The position numbers were made by a program, and so were the translations under genes. A stretch of DNA of 64,000 nt from Psychrobacter aestuarii (GTDB taxonomy: Bacteria > Pseudomonadota > Gammaproteobacteria > Pseudomonadales > Moraxellaceae). Every line of letters starts with the position of its first letter. Positions within the stretch are counted from its first letter, which is position 1. Below are positions 36,062-45,778 of the stretch, piece by piece. Under the pieces are notes generated by a model, which had not been told where the DNA came from, did no database searches, and saw nothing but the letters and a program-made list of their open reading frames with translations. Location: contig NZ_CAJGYT010000001.1 in NCBI RefSeq assembly GCF_904846035.1, forward strand, positions 744,001 through 808,000, written 5' to 3'.

Positions 36062-38059
36062 TTAAACCAAACTATTCACCGCATCAACCACAGCTTCGGT
36101 CGTGATACCGAATTCTTTGTACAGCTCGCCCGCTGGTGCAGATTCGCCATACGTGGTCATGCCGATGACTTTGCCATCTAGACCAACGAACTTAAACCAG
36201 TAGTCCACGTGCGCCGCTTCGACTGCCACGCGAGCGCGAATGTTGGCTGGCAATACTGACTCGCGGTAGTCTGCGTCTTGTTTGCTAAACACTTCAGCAC
36301 AAGGCATAGACACGACACGCACACCAACACCGTTATTGCTTAGCGTCTCATACGCTTCCATCGCTAGACCCACTTCTGAGCCTGTTGCGATGATGATGGC
36401 TTGTAGCTCGCTCTGCTCTTTGGCTAGCACATAGCCGCCTTTTGCGATATTCGCGACTTGCTCAGCGTCACGGTCTTGGTGTGGCAGACCTTGACGGCTA
36501 AAGATTAGCGCTGATGGCGTGCTGGTCGCTTTAATCGCTTCGATCCACGCGCTGGCGGATTCGGTGGTGTCGCATGGACGCCATGTGTTTAGGTTTGGCG
36601 TGCTGCGTAGGCTGGTCAACTGCTCGACAGGCTGGTGCGTTGGACCATCTTCGCCCAGACCGATTGAGTCGTGGGTGTAAACATGGATGATGCGCTGCTT
36701 CATGAGTGCGCCCATGCGTACGGCGTTGCGTGCGTATTCCATAAACATCAGGAACGTTGCCACATAAGGGATAAAACCGCCGTGCAAGGCGATACCATTG
36801 GCAATCGCGGTCATGCCGAATTCACGCACACCGTAAAAGATATAGTTGCCCGCAGCGTCTTCTTGAATGCCTTTTGCGCCTTTGAACAAGGTAAGGTTCG
36901 AGCCTGCCAAGTCTGCTGAGCCGCCCATGATTTCTGGAAGTAGTGGCTGCAAGGCATTGATGGCGTTTTGGCTGGCTTTACGGCTGGCGACGTTGTCACC
37001 TGCTTGTTGGCATGACTGTAGGTACGCTTCTGCCTGAGCCGCGAAGTCTGCTGGCAGCTCGCCTTCTAGGCGGCGTTTTAGCTCTGCCGCCAGCTCTGGG
37101 TGCGCTTGCTCATAGCGCTCAAAGTCCGCTTGCCAGTTATTTTGTAGCGTCTCGCCTTTGGCTTTGCCGTCCCACGCTTCGTAGATTTCGTCATCCAGCT
37201 CAAATGGTGCGTGCTTCCATGACAGTGCGTCACGCGTTAGCGCGATTTCGTCATCACCAAGTGGTGCGCCGTGGCTGGCTGCCAGACCTTGTTTGTTCGG
37301 GCTACCTGCACCGATGGTGGTTTTACAGATGATAAGGCTTGGCTTATCCGTTTCAGCAATCGCCGCTTTGGTCGCGTCAGTAATCGCATCCATATCGTGA
37401 CCGTCGATGCTGATGACTTGCCAGCCATAGCTTTCAAAGCGCGCTTTGGTATCGTCAGTGAACCAGCCTTCGACATTACCATCGATTGAGATGCCATTGT
37501 CATCATAATAAAAGACCAGCTTGCCAAGACCCAGCGTGCCTGCAAGCGAGCACACTTCGTGGCTGATGCCTTCCATCAAGCAACCATCGCCCAAGAATGC
37601 GTAGGTGTGATGGTCAATGATGTTGTGCCCGTCGCGGTTAAACTGCGCGGCAAGGGTCTTTTCAGCGATAGCAAAGCCCACCGCATTGGCTATACCTTGA
37701 CCGAGTGGTCCTGTGGTGGTCTCTACGCCTGGCGTGTAGCCGTACTCTGGGTGACCTGGGGTCTTAGAGTGCAACTGGCGAAAGCCCTTTAGGTCATCCA
37801 CGCTGACATCGTAGCCTGATAGGTGCAATAGAGAATAAATCAGCATTGAGCCGTGTCCGTTTGAGAGAACAAAACGGTCGCGGTTGTGCCAATTTGGATC
37901 TGCTGGGTTGTGCTTTAAAAACTTGCGCCACAGTACTTCCGCAATGTCTGCCATGCCCATCGGCGCACCAGGGTGTCCTGAATTGGCTTTTTGTACCGCA
38001 TCGAATGACAGTACACGGATGGCATTGGCTAGTTTACGTTCGCTAATTGGAGCTGGCAT
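36062..38059 (-). CDS. tkt: Transketolase
   Basis: A 665-residue thiamine-diphosphate enzyme of the non-oxidative pentose phosphate pathway, transferring two-carbon units between ketoses and aldoses, and the source of erythrose-4-phosphate. Cofactor motifs are [12 protein letters not shown] near 155, with Asp binding Mg, the [15 protein letters not shown] block near 467 and the N-terminal [12 protein letters not shown]. Length matches E. coli TktA (663). AGGA lies six bases before the ATG. Single gene between the terminator at 36004 and serS. Confidence 0.97.
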   Translation of the reverse strand: MPAPISERKLANAIRVLSFDAVQKANSGHPGAPMGMADIAEVLWRKFLKHNPADPNWHNRDRFVLSNGHGSMLIYSLLHLSGYDVSVDDLKGFRQLHSKTPGHPEYGYTPGVETTTGPLGQGIANAVGFAIAEKTLAAQFNRDGHNIIDHHTYAFLGDGCLMEGISHEVCSLAGTLGLGKLVFYYDDNGISIDGNVEGWFTDDTKARFESYGWQVISIDGHDMDAITDATKAAIAETDKPSLIICKTTIGAGSPNKQGLAASHGAPLGDDEIALTRDALSWKHAPFELDDEIYEAWDGKAKGETLQNNWQADFERYEQAHPELAAELKRRLEGELPADFAAQAEAYLQSCQQAGDNVASRKASQNAINALQPLLPEIMGGSADLAGSNLTLFKGAKGIQEDAAGNYIFYGVREFGMTAIANGIALHGGFIPYVATFLMFMEYARNAVRMGALMKQRIIHVYTHDSIGLGEDGPTHQPVEQLTSLRSTPNLNTWRPCDTTESASAWIEAIKATSTPSALIFSRQGLPHQDRDAEQVANIAKGGYVLAKEQSELQAIIIATGSEVGLAMEAYETLSNNGVGVRVVSMPCAEVFSKQDADYRESVLPANIRARVAVEAAHVDYWFKFVGLDGKVIGMTTYGESAPAGELYKEFGITTEAVVDAVNSLV

Positions 38060-38281
38060 AGAGTGTCCTAATATGGAGGATAAGAGGAGAGTTTACTCAT
38101 AGGTCATCCATTAAGTGCGCATGACGCGTCCTTTATGGATAGGCGATAAAATAAAAATGCAATATTAACATATTTGCGCCGCGTCACGCCAAAAAATGGC
38201 AACGATGGCTTAGGATAAGTGTACTCCTTACCCCAATTCATCATTGCCATAAGTCTAACTTACACATGCAGGCGCAAAAAA

Positions 38282-39568
38282 TTACGCTTCAATACGCTCA
38301 GCACCGCCCATAAATGGACGCAGCACTTCAGGAATGGTCACGCTGCCATCAGCGTTTTGATGGTTTTCCATCACCGCAAGCAGCGTACGCCCGACCGCCA
38401 AGCCTGAACCGTTTAGCGTGTGCGCCAGCGTGGTTTTTTTGCCGTCTTTGATGCGTGTGCCCATACGGCGCGCTTGGAAATCGCCACAGTTTGAGCAGCT
38501 AGAGATTTCGCGGTACGTGTCTTGGCTTGGTAGCCACACTTCGATGTCGTAGGTCTTTTGCGCGCTAAAGCCCATATCGCCCGTACACAGCTGTACCACA
38601 CGATATGGCAAATTAAGCTGCTGCAAGATGTATTCAGCCTGCCCTGTCATTGCCTCTAGCAGATCGTCTGACTGCTCAGGCGTGCCGACATTGACCATCT
38701 CGACCTTTTCAAACTGATGCTGGCGAATCAGACCGCGCGTGTCGCGACCGTGCGAGCCTGCCTCACTGCGAAAGCATGGCGTGTGCGTGGTGAATTTTAA
38801 TGGCAATGCTTTAATGTCCAAGCGCTCGCCGCGTACGAGATTGGTCATCGGCACTTCAGCGGTTGGGATTAAATAAAAGTCCATCTCATCATTATTGGTG
38901 TGGTTGCTAAGTTTGAACAAATCATCTTCAAACTTCGGCAGCTGACCTGTACCCTTTAGGCTGTCTGAATTGACAATATACGGCACATAAGTCTCGGTAT
39001 AGCCATATTTGACGGTGTGCGTGTTTAGCATAAACTGAATCAAGGCGCGGTGCATTTGCGCCAACTGACCTTTTAGGACGTTAAAGCGGCTGCCTGTCAA
39101 TTTGGTCGCCGCTTCAAAATCGAGTAGACCCAACGCTTCACCAAGGTCGCTGTGGTCTTTGACCGCAAAATCAAACTGACGCGGCGTGCCCCAACGACGC
39201 AGCTCGACATTGTCATCCTCAGACGTGCCGACAGGTACGCCGTCAGCAGGTAGGTTTGGCAGTTGCAAGGCGGCATTGGTGATGCGCTCTTGTAAGTCAC
39301 GTAAGGCGTCTTCTGCCGCCTTAATCTCACCGCTGATGCTTTGCATTTCTGCGAGCAGCTCACTGGCATCTTCGCCCGATTTTTTGAGTGCCCCGACTTG
39401 TTTTGCGCCCGCATTACGGCGCGCTTGTAGCGCTTCGGTCTGTACTTGTAGCGATTTGCGCTCTTCTTCGACCGCTTGCCAAAAGTCCACATCCAGCGTG
39501 TAGCCGCGCGTTGCTAAGCGCTCTTGTAGCGCGTTTAAATCACCGCGTAAAAGTTTAGGGTCAATCAT
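38282..39568 (-). CDS. serS: Seryl-tRNA synthetase
   Basis: A 428-residue class II synthetase charging tRNA-Ser. The N-terminus forms the long antiparallel coiled coil (residues about 30-105) that contacts the long variable arm of tRNA-Ser. Catalytic-domain motifs are present: [34 protein letters not shown] (motif 2) and [19 protein letters not shown] (motif 3). Length matches E. coli SerS (430). It stands alone. The ATG has AGGCAGA upstream. Confidence 0.97.
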   Translation of the reverse strand: MIDPKLLRGDLNALQERLATRGYTLDVDFWQAVEEERKSLQVQTEALQARRNAGAKQVGALKKSGEDASELLAEMQSISGEIKAAEDALRDLQERITNAALQLPNLPADGVPVGTSEDDNVELRRWGTPRQFDFAVKDHSDLGEALGLLDFEAATKLTGSRFNVLKGQLAQMHRALIQFMLNTHTVKYGYTETYVPYIVNSDSLKGTGQLPKFEDDLFKLSNHTNNDEMDFYLIPTAEVPMTNLVRGERLDIKALPLKFTTHTPCFRSEAGSHGRDTRGLIRQHQFEKVEMVNVGTPEQSDDLLEAMTGQAEYILQQLNLPYRVVQLCTGDMGFSAQKTYDIEVWLPSQDTYREISSCSNCGDFQARRMGTRIKDGKKTTLAHTLNGSGLAVGRTLLAVMENHQNADGSVTIPEVLRPFMGGAERIEA

Positions 39569-39963
39569 ATTGTCTGCCTGTCATACCAAAATAAGTTAAG
39601 CACTCACTGAGCTGTGCGTGTCATTGTCGTTGTGTGCCGCCACGTGGTGTGTTGTTACCGAGGTAACCATAACCAACCAAAACCCCTATCATAACAAGAC
39701 CCGATAGATTTGACCACGCTTACACAGGCTCAGACGCACAATCTTAACGCGTCTGCATCCTTTAGCGCGCAATTATATGGGCAGATGTTATGGTCATATG
39801 CCAAGCGCCCCCTTTTGTTGCCCGTCACACCGCTAGATGCGGCAAGGATGTTTCTTTTGCCCCCAGTTTTCGGTAAGATAAGTGCCTGTCTTATTATTGG
39901 CATCACCGTCGGCGCAGGCTTGCCGATGGTCATGGCCTAACCTTGTGTATTTGAGAATCCTTT
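39569..39963. other. 395-base divergent region between serS and the YcxB-like gene
   Basis: A 76-codon TTG-started frame here (39710-39940) overlaps the likely promoter region, lacks a ribosome binding site and resembles nothing known; it is not called. No other element was recognised. Confidence 0.4.
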
Positions 39964-40620
39964 ATGGCACTGTATCCCTACACCTTACAACCGGTTGCAC
40001 TCAACCTGTCTGAAGCTGAATTTAAACAAGCGCAGCACGAGCTATTTAACAACACCAGTCAATCCTTTGGACTCTCAAACATCAAAACCAAAGAGTGGAT
40101 CATCATGGCGGTTGTGGTCGCGCTCGCGATTGCAGGCTTGATTTTTGTTTCAGGCTATTCGACCATTTTGTTTTGGCTGATGCTGGTACTGGTCGTGGCA
40201 TACATCGCCGTGCGTACCTTGGGCTTTAAATGGTATGTCAAAAGAGAGTTTGAAAAACAACTTGCTGAACAAGAAATGCCAGACGAGATGCGTACCATCA
40301 AGCTGGGGGTACAAAAGCACGGTCTGATTATGACCATTCCTACCAATCAGCCAGACGGTCTAAAGGCTTCACAAGTACGCGGCATGCAGATGCGTGCGGC
40401 CACCTCACAGCAAGCAGTGATTCCGTGGACGGCGGTCAAAAGCTGGGAAGAGACGGACGACTATATTTTTGTACTGTTTGAAATGCAAGGTCAAAAAGGC
40501 AGCCAAATCATCCCAAAACGTATCCAAGCACAAAAATTCCCTATCGATACTGTGCGTAAGCACTTGCAAGAAGTCGTGCCTGAGCCAGGTCTTAAGCCTG
40601 AGCAAATCCAAGCGCCATAA
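39964..40620 (+). CDS. YcxB-like membrane protein
   Basis: A 218-residue inner-membrane protein. Two adjacent transmembrane helices (residues about 47-83) are followed by a cytoplasmic YcxB-like beta-rich domain with the typical IPWTAVKSWEETDDYIFVLFE and IIPKRIQ segments. The family has no established function. The ATG has no strong ribosome binding site (AATCCTTT), but the protein starts logically there. A good terminator follows. Confidence 0.8.
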   Translation: MALYPYTLQPVALNLSEAEFKQAQHELFNNTSQSFGLSNIKTKEWIIMAVVVALAIAGLIFVSGYSTILFWLMLVLVVAYIAVRTLGFKWYVKREFEKQLAEQEMPDEMRTIKLGVQKHGLIMTIPTNQPDGLKASQVRGMQMRAATSQQAVIPWTAVKSWEETDDYIFVLFEMQGQKGSQIIPKRIQAQKFPIDTVRKHLQEVVPEPGLKPEQIQAP

Positions 40621-40669
40621 GACGTACTGACCAAGTCAATAAGCCAATAGCGGATAAATAGGCACACAA

Positions 40670-40703
40670 AAAAAGCTGGAAGTCATGATTTCCAGCTTTT
40701 TTA
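40670..40703 (+). terminator. Terminator of the YcxB-like gene
   Basis: AAAGCTGGAA pairs with TTCCAGCTTT, followed by a run of T. Confidence 0.85.
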
Positions 40704-40851
40704 TTGCCCAAATATTCGCTCATTATCATTTTATATCACCCAACGCCAAGCTTATGCCCATCTAGGCGCATGCGGCGTACTTTTTTTTAACCCATAAGGC
40801 AATCGACACCGAAAAATCACTTTTAATCGTTTGCTTTTTAGAATAGAGATT

Positions 40852-41709
40852 ATGATGACTACCAAAACACTCCCGAAACTGGTCCTGCTGTTGTTACCAG
40901 CGATTATCCTACAGTCATGCGCGACGGGTTCAGAGCCTATTGAAGACATCGCCACAAGCCATGCGCATGGCGTGCCGACTGAGGGTAAGCATATCGGGTT
41001 TGGTCCTCAGTCTCCCCGTGATATCGATAGTAAGCTCGGAGATAACCGCTTGGTATTTAGCTCAGCCCCAAGCAAAAACACCATGAACTTGTGTAACATT
41101 CACCTACACAAAAATGCTGAGCATAAAGGCGGCGAGTTCAGCACCTATGCTGGCGATGGCAATGCTCATGGGTACGACACGGGCTATCGGTACTCAGGTC
41201 AGCTGACAGCCAAAGAGCGCAAGCCTCTATCAAAAGCCGTATGTACAGGCAAGCACAGCGCCATACAATCGGGCGATACCCTTGAGGTGCATTATGTCTA
41301 CTCTACCTCTCAGATAGAGCCTGGCGTCTCTTTGGCTGCGTGCGTGGCTGACCCTATCCTCAATCCACAATTGCGCGTAGAGGGACAAGTGATTGTGGCT
41401 GTCAATGACGAGAACGCCGCAAACTTCATGGAAATGACCCAATATGATGTGCGCGACCAGTACATGCAAGCCATCAATATCCCAACCGATACGGGCACAC
41501 CCGTTCAGTATGCAGGCTCGACCACAGGACCAAGTTATAACCAAAAACACTCCCCCTACCAAGTGACGTGGAGCGTGCGTCCCAAAGTCAAAAAGGTAAA
41601 CATCAAGTCTTTAGGTCAGTGGTGTGAGAAAAATGTGTTTGAAGAAGACCATGCGCACGGGGTTCGTAATCTTGTGACCAACCCCAAGTCACTGTCCCCC
41701 ATTCTGTAG
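40852..41709 (+). CDS. Lipoprotein delta-class carbonic anhydrase
   Basis: A 285-residue envelope protein with a lipoprotein signal peptide whose lipobox is LQSC (Cys near residue 22). The central motif CNIHLHKNAEHKGGEFSTYAG (residues about 80-100) resembles the delta-carbonic-anhydrase family first described in diatoms, with the histidines suited to zinc coordination. It would interconvert CO2 and bicarbonate at the membrane or periplasm. Cysteines at both ends of the domain may form disulfides. The start at 40852 is supported by a leading Met and an acylatable Cys; an upstream start at 40831 is less likely. The family call is fairly firm, activity untested. Confidence 0.75.
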   Translation: MMTTKTLPKLVLLLLPAIILQSCATGSEPIEDIATSHAHGVPTEGKHIGFGPQSPRDIDSKLGDNRLVFSSAPSKNTMNLCNIHLHKNAEHKGGEFSTYAGDGNAHGYDTGYRYSGQLTAKERKPLSKAVCTGKHSAIQSGDTLEVHYVYSTSQIEPGVSLAACVADPILNPQLRVEGQVIVAVNDENAANFMEMTQYDVRDQYMQAINIPTDTGTPVQYAGSTTGPSYNQKHSPYQVTWSVRPKVKKVNIKSLGQWCEKNVFEEDHAHGVRNLVTNPKSLSPIL

Positions 41710-41919
41710 CGACCGTCAAAGCGTAAATACCCCTTTGCTGTATGCATCAATAGACCGTAAGCGGCTTTTGGTTTGATAGAATATAATGATATCTTTGGTT
41801 ATATTCATTTAACTTATCTATAGATAGCAGGTATGATGGCTATAAATCGATAGGCCACAGCCTCTGAATTTGTTAACAGGGTTAATAAAGACATCGCTTT
41901 GGTCAATCCGCTACTATAA

Positions 41920-41956
41920 GCCGCGCTTTATGGTATTTGTCATCCATAAGCGCGGC
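41920..41956 (+). promoter_or_regulatory. Strong stem-loop in the leader of the second dps gene
   Basis: GCCGCGCTTTATGG and CCATAAGCGCGGC pair over 13 bases with one bulge around a 10-base loop. No T-run follows, so it is not a terminator. It sits about 45 bases before the dps start and may influence translation or RNA stability. Confidence 0.55.
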
Positions 41957-42000
41957 GATAAATAAGACACATAAATAATAAACGATAAAAGGACATCTCT

Positions 42001-42480
42001 ATGAGCACTGACAATACCAACCAAATCGGTCTAGAAAAAGCAGAAATGGGCGAAGTCATCAGCAAACTAAATGCACTGCTTTCAAGCTATCACATGTTTT
42101 ATATCAACGTGCGCGGCTACCACTGGAACGTTAAAGGCGAGCATTTTTTCTCACTGCATCCAAAGTTTGAAGAGCTGTACAACGCTTTGCAACTACAGAT
42201 TGATGAGATTGCCGAGCGCATCTTGACCTTGGGTGGCACGCCACTACACGCGTACAGCGACTTTGCCCAGCACACCAGCATCAAAGAAGACAAGAACGTC
42301 CATCAAGGCAATACCTGCGTAAAAGGCGTGGTTGCAGGCTTGCAAACCTTGATTGAAGAACAGCGTGCGGTATCCAGCCTAGCCGCTGACGCCGATGACC
42401 AAGGCTCAGCCGACCTTGTTGATGCGTACGTACAAGAGCAAGAAAAATTGGTTTGGATGTACAATGCCTTCTTAGGCTAA
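42001..42480 (+). CDS. dps: Dps/ferritin-like iron-storage protein, second copy
   Basis: A 159-residue mini-ferritin. The ferroxidase ligands keep the family spacing: His41 and His53, Glu57, Asp68 and Glu72, in RGYHWNVKGEHFFSLHPKFEELY and QIDEIAER. It is only distantly similar to the Dps at 10867; sequence around the DNA-protecting tail is acidic, so DNA binding is uncertain and peroxide-dependent iron storage is the firmer role. AAAAGGA precedes the ATG by ten bases. It is monocistronic with a strong terminator and a structured leader. Confidence 0.93.
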   Translation: MSTDNTNQIGLEKAEMGEVISKLNALLSSYHMFYINVRGYHWNVKGEHFFSLHPKFEELYNALQLQIDEIAERILTLGGTPLHAYSDFAQHTSIKEDKNVHQGNTCVKGVVAGLQTLIEEQRAVSSLAADADDQGSADLVDAYVQEQEKLVWMYNAFLG

Positions 42481-42501
42481 TCTGCCAAAAGCGTGATAAG
42501 A

Positions 42502-42534
42502 AAAAAAAGCACCCAGTTTCGGGTGCTTTTTTTA
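42502..42534. terminator. Bidirectional terminator between second dps and DUF2057 gene
   Basis: AAGCACCC pairs with GGGTGCTT around a short loop, with eight A before and seven T after. Confidence 0.87.
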
Positions 42535-42570
42535 TGCCTGCCTTTTTATATAAAAATAAACGGCTATGGT

Positions 42571-43239
42571 TTATTGTTCAATCCACTGACGCATTTTTTC
42601 GCGCTCCGCAGGTGTCGCTTGTAGCCACAGCTGCATAAAGCTGTCTAGGGTGTTGGTGGGTTTTGATGCGGCGAGTGGCGCAATCGCTTGCGAGCCATTT
42701 GATTCAAGTGACGCGATGACGCTTTGGTTTTGTGCTTCGGCATCGCCGCCACCGTTAAACACACCGCCGAGCGCCTTGCCCAAGCCTGCGAACAAGCCGC
42801 CGTCATTGGCACTGCCTTGCTGACTTGCGATGATGGTATTGCCCTTTTGTACCGCAAGCGTAGGGCGCTTGGCGTATTCTCGCGCCGCTTCATACGCTTC
42901 TGGATTGTTGGGCATGGTCAGACGATAGGTCTGATTGTCCATCAGCTCTGCCGCCACACTGATGTTGCCTGAGCGCAGATAATCGTGCTCATCATGACTG
43001 AGGTCATACAGACGGTCATATTTTGCAGTAATGACGTGCTGACCTGGCTTTAGGTTGAATTTTTTGGGCGCAGATTGAAAGATGCTTTGCTTTAGCTCTT
43101 GCCCATTGACGGCAGTTACTTTGATGTGGTCATCGACCAACAAAGTCGCATCAGCATGCGACAGCGCAGAGACGCTCGCGCCTGAGAGCAATACGGCAGC
43201 TACAGACATTCCTTTGAACCAAGATGAGGCGTGTGTCAT
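42571..43239 (-). CDS. Secreted DUF2057 (YccT-like) protein
   Basis: A 222-residue exported protein with a signal peptide (MTHASSWFKGMSVAAV..., cleavage after SHA near residue 29). The mature N-terminus (ATLLVDDHIKVTAVNGQEL) and the GQHVITAKYDRLYDL block match DUF2057, whose E. coli member YccT is uncharacterised. A glycine-rich, charged C-terminal part (ANDGGLFAGLGKALGGVFNGGGD) is extra. Periplasmic location is inferred. Confidence 0.75.
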   Translation of the reverse strand: MTHASSWFKGMSVAAVLLSGASVSALSHADATLLVDDHIKVTAVNGQELKQSIFQSAPKKFNLKPGQHVITAKYDRLYDLSHDEHDYLRSGNISVAAELMDNQTYRLTMPNNPEAYEAAREYAKRPTLAVQKGNTIIASQQGSANDGGLFAGLGKALGGVFNGGGDAEAQNQSVIASLESNGSQAIAPLAASKPTNTLDSFMQLWLQATPAEREKMRQWIEQ

Positions 43240-43389
43240 GACATATCCTATGTGTAATCAATAAAACGATGAAAATAATGATGATAAAAGCTGACGCCTG
43301 CTGCCGCCTATACCAGCGCAGTGACGCCACCAATGGCTATCAATATACCATTATCACAGCGGCGCATCATTAGCAAAAGTCGGTATGGA

Positions 43390-44193
43390 TTAAAAGTCTA
43401 GCGGAATGGTCTGATTGTCTTGGTCGGTATCAGGGTCATCGCTTTGGCGTGCGCTGGTAATGTCTGCCAGCTCAGCCGCGAGCGTCTGCTCATCAATGGT
43501 GCGGATGGCGTCATTGATGACGGCTTTAGAGATGTTGTTGCGCCCAAGGTTAGAGAACATCGGCTGAATATAGTTCAGGACGTCCATCATACCGCCGATA
43601 CGGTGCGGACCATCGCTCAGCAAATGATTGATGATACGCTCATCGAACTGCCAACCACGGCGGCGCAAAATAGAGTCAATCAGCGCCTGTCTGTCCGCCA
43701 AATCGTGACCATTCGGCACTTTAAAAGAAGGGGCTTGCGCCAAGCGGGTGAGCAAATCGGTCAAGGCAAATGGCAAATCACTGGCAGGCTGATTGGCCGC
43801 GAACAACAGCTGGCGCTGCCCTTCTCGGCTGCGGTTAATCAGATGAAACAGCGCCTCTTGCCATTGACTGCTGCGCTCTAGGACTTCTAAATCATCGATA
43901 GCAATGACATCAAAGTTTTCGATAGAGGACAGCACATTAACATCGGTGTGTATCAGCTCATCAAGCGATAGGCAAATGGCCGACCTGTCCATTTCGATAA
44001 ACGATTCACAAATGGCGGAGAGCAGGTGCGACTTGCCCGTTGCGGGACTGCCAAACAGATACAGCTGACCAATGAGGCCGACGTGCAGCTGGCGCACCGC
44101 ATCAATGATGGACATCCAGCCAGGCCCGCCAAAGTCACTTAGACTCGCGTCATGCTTGATATCTAAATTGAGACTTAGCTGTGCTTCTGCCAT
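43390..44193 (-). CDS. hda: DnaA regulatory inactivator Hda
   Basis: A 267-residue AAA+ protein that binds the DNA-loaded sliding clamp and stimulates ATP hydrolysis by DnaA, preventing reinitiation. The N-terminal clamp-binding motif QLSLNL is at residues 5-10. AAA+ elements are Walker A GSPATGKSHL near 48, Walker B VIAIDDLE near 95 and a sensor region around NQPASDLPFAL. There is no DNA-binding HTH, unlike DnaA. It is downstream of the AI-2E permease on the same strand, 232 bases away, the arrangement seen in many gamma-proteobacteria. The acidic C-terminus is extra. Confidence 0.92.
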   Translation of the reverse strand: MAEAQLSLNLDIKHDASLSDFGGPGWMSIIDAVRQLHVGLIGQLYLFGSPATGKSHLLSAICESFIEMDRSAICLSLDELIHTDVNVLSSIENFDVIAIDDLEVLERSSQWQEALFHLINRSREGQRQLLFAANQPASDLPFALTDLLTRLAQAPSFKVPNGHDLADRQALIDSILRRRGWQFDERIINHLLSDGPHRIGGMMDVLNYIQPMFSNLGRNNISKAVINDAIRTIDEQTLAAELADITSARQSDDPDTDQDNQTIPLDF

Positions 44194-44425
44194 GAATCAT
44201 CAACTCGTGTTACGTAGTACAATAAAAAGGCTGCACCAGTGGTTGTCCATGATGCGCCTTGAAGTGACTGAGTCGTCTGTATGCCCGCGCTATTATACCT
44301 GATTTTGGCGGTACAAAGGGGCGCGGCGTGCGTCACAAGCGCACAAATACCGCGACTATATATAACACACTTACAAAATCACTGACAAGTTTTTTACGTA
44401 GTCGCTGAGGGATGCGACAGCCCGC

Positions 44426-45526
44426 CTAATCAAACAAATCAGGCTGGCGGCGACTTTTATAAAAATCGGTGGTCAGGTAATAATCGTACGCATGATGGAA
44501 CAACACATTGAGCACCGCAGAGACAGGCAGCGCAATCAGCATGCCGACAAAGCCCAATAAACTGGCACCCGCCAGCACCGAAAAGATAACCCACAGTGGC
44601 GACAGACCAATCTTGTCACCGAGCAGTAGTGGCTGTAGCACATAGCCTTCAGCCGCTTGACCCACCAAAAACGCGCCGACAATCAATGACAAATGCAGCC
44701 AGTCCAGACCAAACTGGAACAACCCTGCGATAATCGCGGCAATAAACCCAAGACCAAAGCCCAAATACGGCACAAAGCTTGCGATACCCGCGCCCATACC
44801 GATAATCAACCCCAGCTCAAGCCCAATCAGCTGCAGCTGTACCGCATAAATCACGCCCAAAAGCACCATCACCAGCAGCTGACCTTTAATAAACGCCATC
44901 AGCGCGTGGTCACAGTCTTGCGCAATTTCGATGACCTTTTTGCTACACGACGCAGGAATTGCCATTTTCCACTGATGCAGACGCTTGTCCCAATTAAACA
45001 AGAAATAAAACGTCAAAATCGGTACCAAGACAATCAAGCCTGCATTGTTGATAAACACCATACTTGAGGTCAGTACCTGACTCATCATGCTGCTGGCGTC
45101 TGAAAAATTATAATTGGTCTGCATGTACTGCACCAAGGTTTCAGACAGCCCTTTGACTTCCATTTCTGGCAGACGCAAGCGGCTGTTGTCAGTCACCCAA
45201 GCGCGCAGCCCGTCATTGTACCAGTCGAGTACTTTGGGCAAATATGCCCACGCCGACTGCAACTGATACCACAGCGTGGGAACCAACCACCACAACAGCA
45301 GCACCATACCGACCGTGATTGCGGCATAGACCAACACAATCGCAATCCAGCGGCGGGTGTAGCGCGATAGCTTTTTAACCAAAGGATTGAACAGATAAGC
45401 GAGCACAAAGGCGACCAAAAACGGCACAATTACGGGCAATAAGGTATATAGCAGCACGACAGCAATCACAATCGCTGTCACGATAAATAAACGCCGAAAG
45501 AAAGGGTCTATTGAGCGGTGAATCAT
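44426..45526 (-). CDS. AI-2E family transporter (PerM-like permease)
   Basis: A 366-residue inner-membrane protein of the AI-2E family: about seven to eight helices, a soluble segment in the middle and the typical C-terminal LGDKIGLSPLWVIFSVLAGASLLGFVGMLIALP. Family members include AI-2 exporters and Na/H antiporters, so substrate is unknown. It is divergent from purM across a 250-base region and lies upstream of hda. This perM-hda next to purMN order is conserved in gamma-proteobacteria. Confidence 0.9.
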   Translation of the reverse strand: MIHRSIDPFFRRLFIVTAIVIAVVLLYTLLPVIVPFLVAFVLAYLFNPLVKKLSRYTRRWIAIVLVYAAITVGMVLLLWWLVPTLWYQLQSAWAYLPKVLDWYNDGLRAWVTDNSRLRLPEMEVKGLSETLVQYMQTNYNFSDASSMMSQVLTSSMVFINNAGLIVLVPILTFYFLFNWDKRLHQWKMAIPASCSKKVIEIAQDCDHALMAFIKGQLLVMVLLGVIYAVQLQLIGLELGLIIGMGAGIASFVPYLGFGLGFIAAIIAGLFQFGLDWLHLSLIVGAFLVGQAAEGYVLQPLLLGDKIGLSPLWVIFSVLAGASLLGFVGMLIALPVSAVLNVLFHHAYDYYLTTDFYKSRRQPDLFD

Positions 45527-45684
45527 AGTAGGACAATCCTAACAATCAGTAGGCAAAGGGGGTATGGGTTGCGGTTTTTATTATCGCAGAGTCCATAAAA
45601 AAAGCAGTCATTTTTTGTGTCTGTGCTGTTTTGGGCAGATTTTGGCAAATTTGCCGCTTTGTGCAGCGATATGGCGAAGTTGTT

Positions 45685-45725
45685 TTGCGAGTGTGGTCGG
45701 TTTTTGGGTATAATGCGCGCATTAT
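45685..45725 (+). promoter_or_regulatory. purMN promoter with overlapping 16-bp palindrome
   Basis: TTGCGA (45685-45690) and TATAAT (45709-45714) are 18 bases apart, and GGG directly before TATAAT resembles an extended -10 region. The perfect palindrome ATAATGCGCGCATTAT (45710-45725) overlaps the -10 box and start site; no PurR box was recognised. Confidence 0.55.
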
Positions 45726-45778
45726 CTTATTTATGTCATTGCCTACAATGACCCACCTCCTAAATCTGTGAGATGACC

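Noticed and set aside
39710..39940. 76-codon ORF with TTG start between serS and the YcxB-like gene
   Set aside because: No ribosome binding site, overlaps the probable promoter region and shows no recognisable domain.
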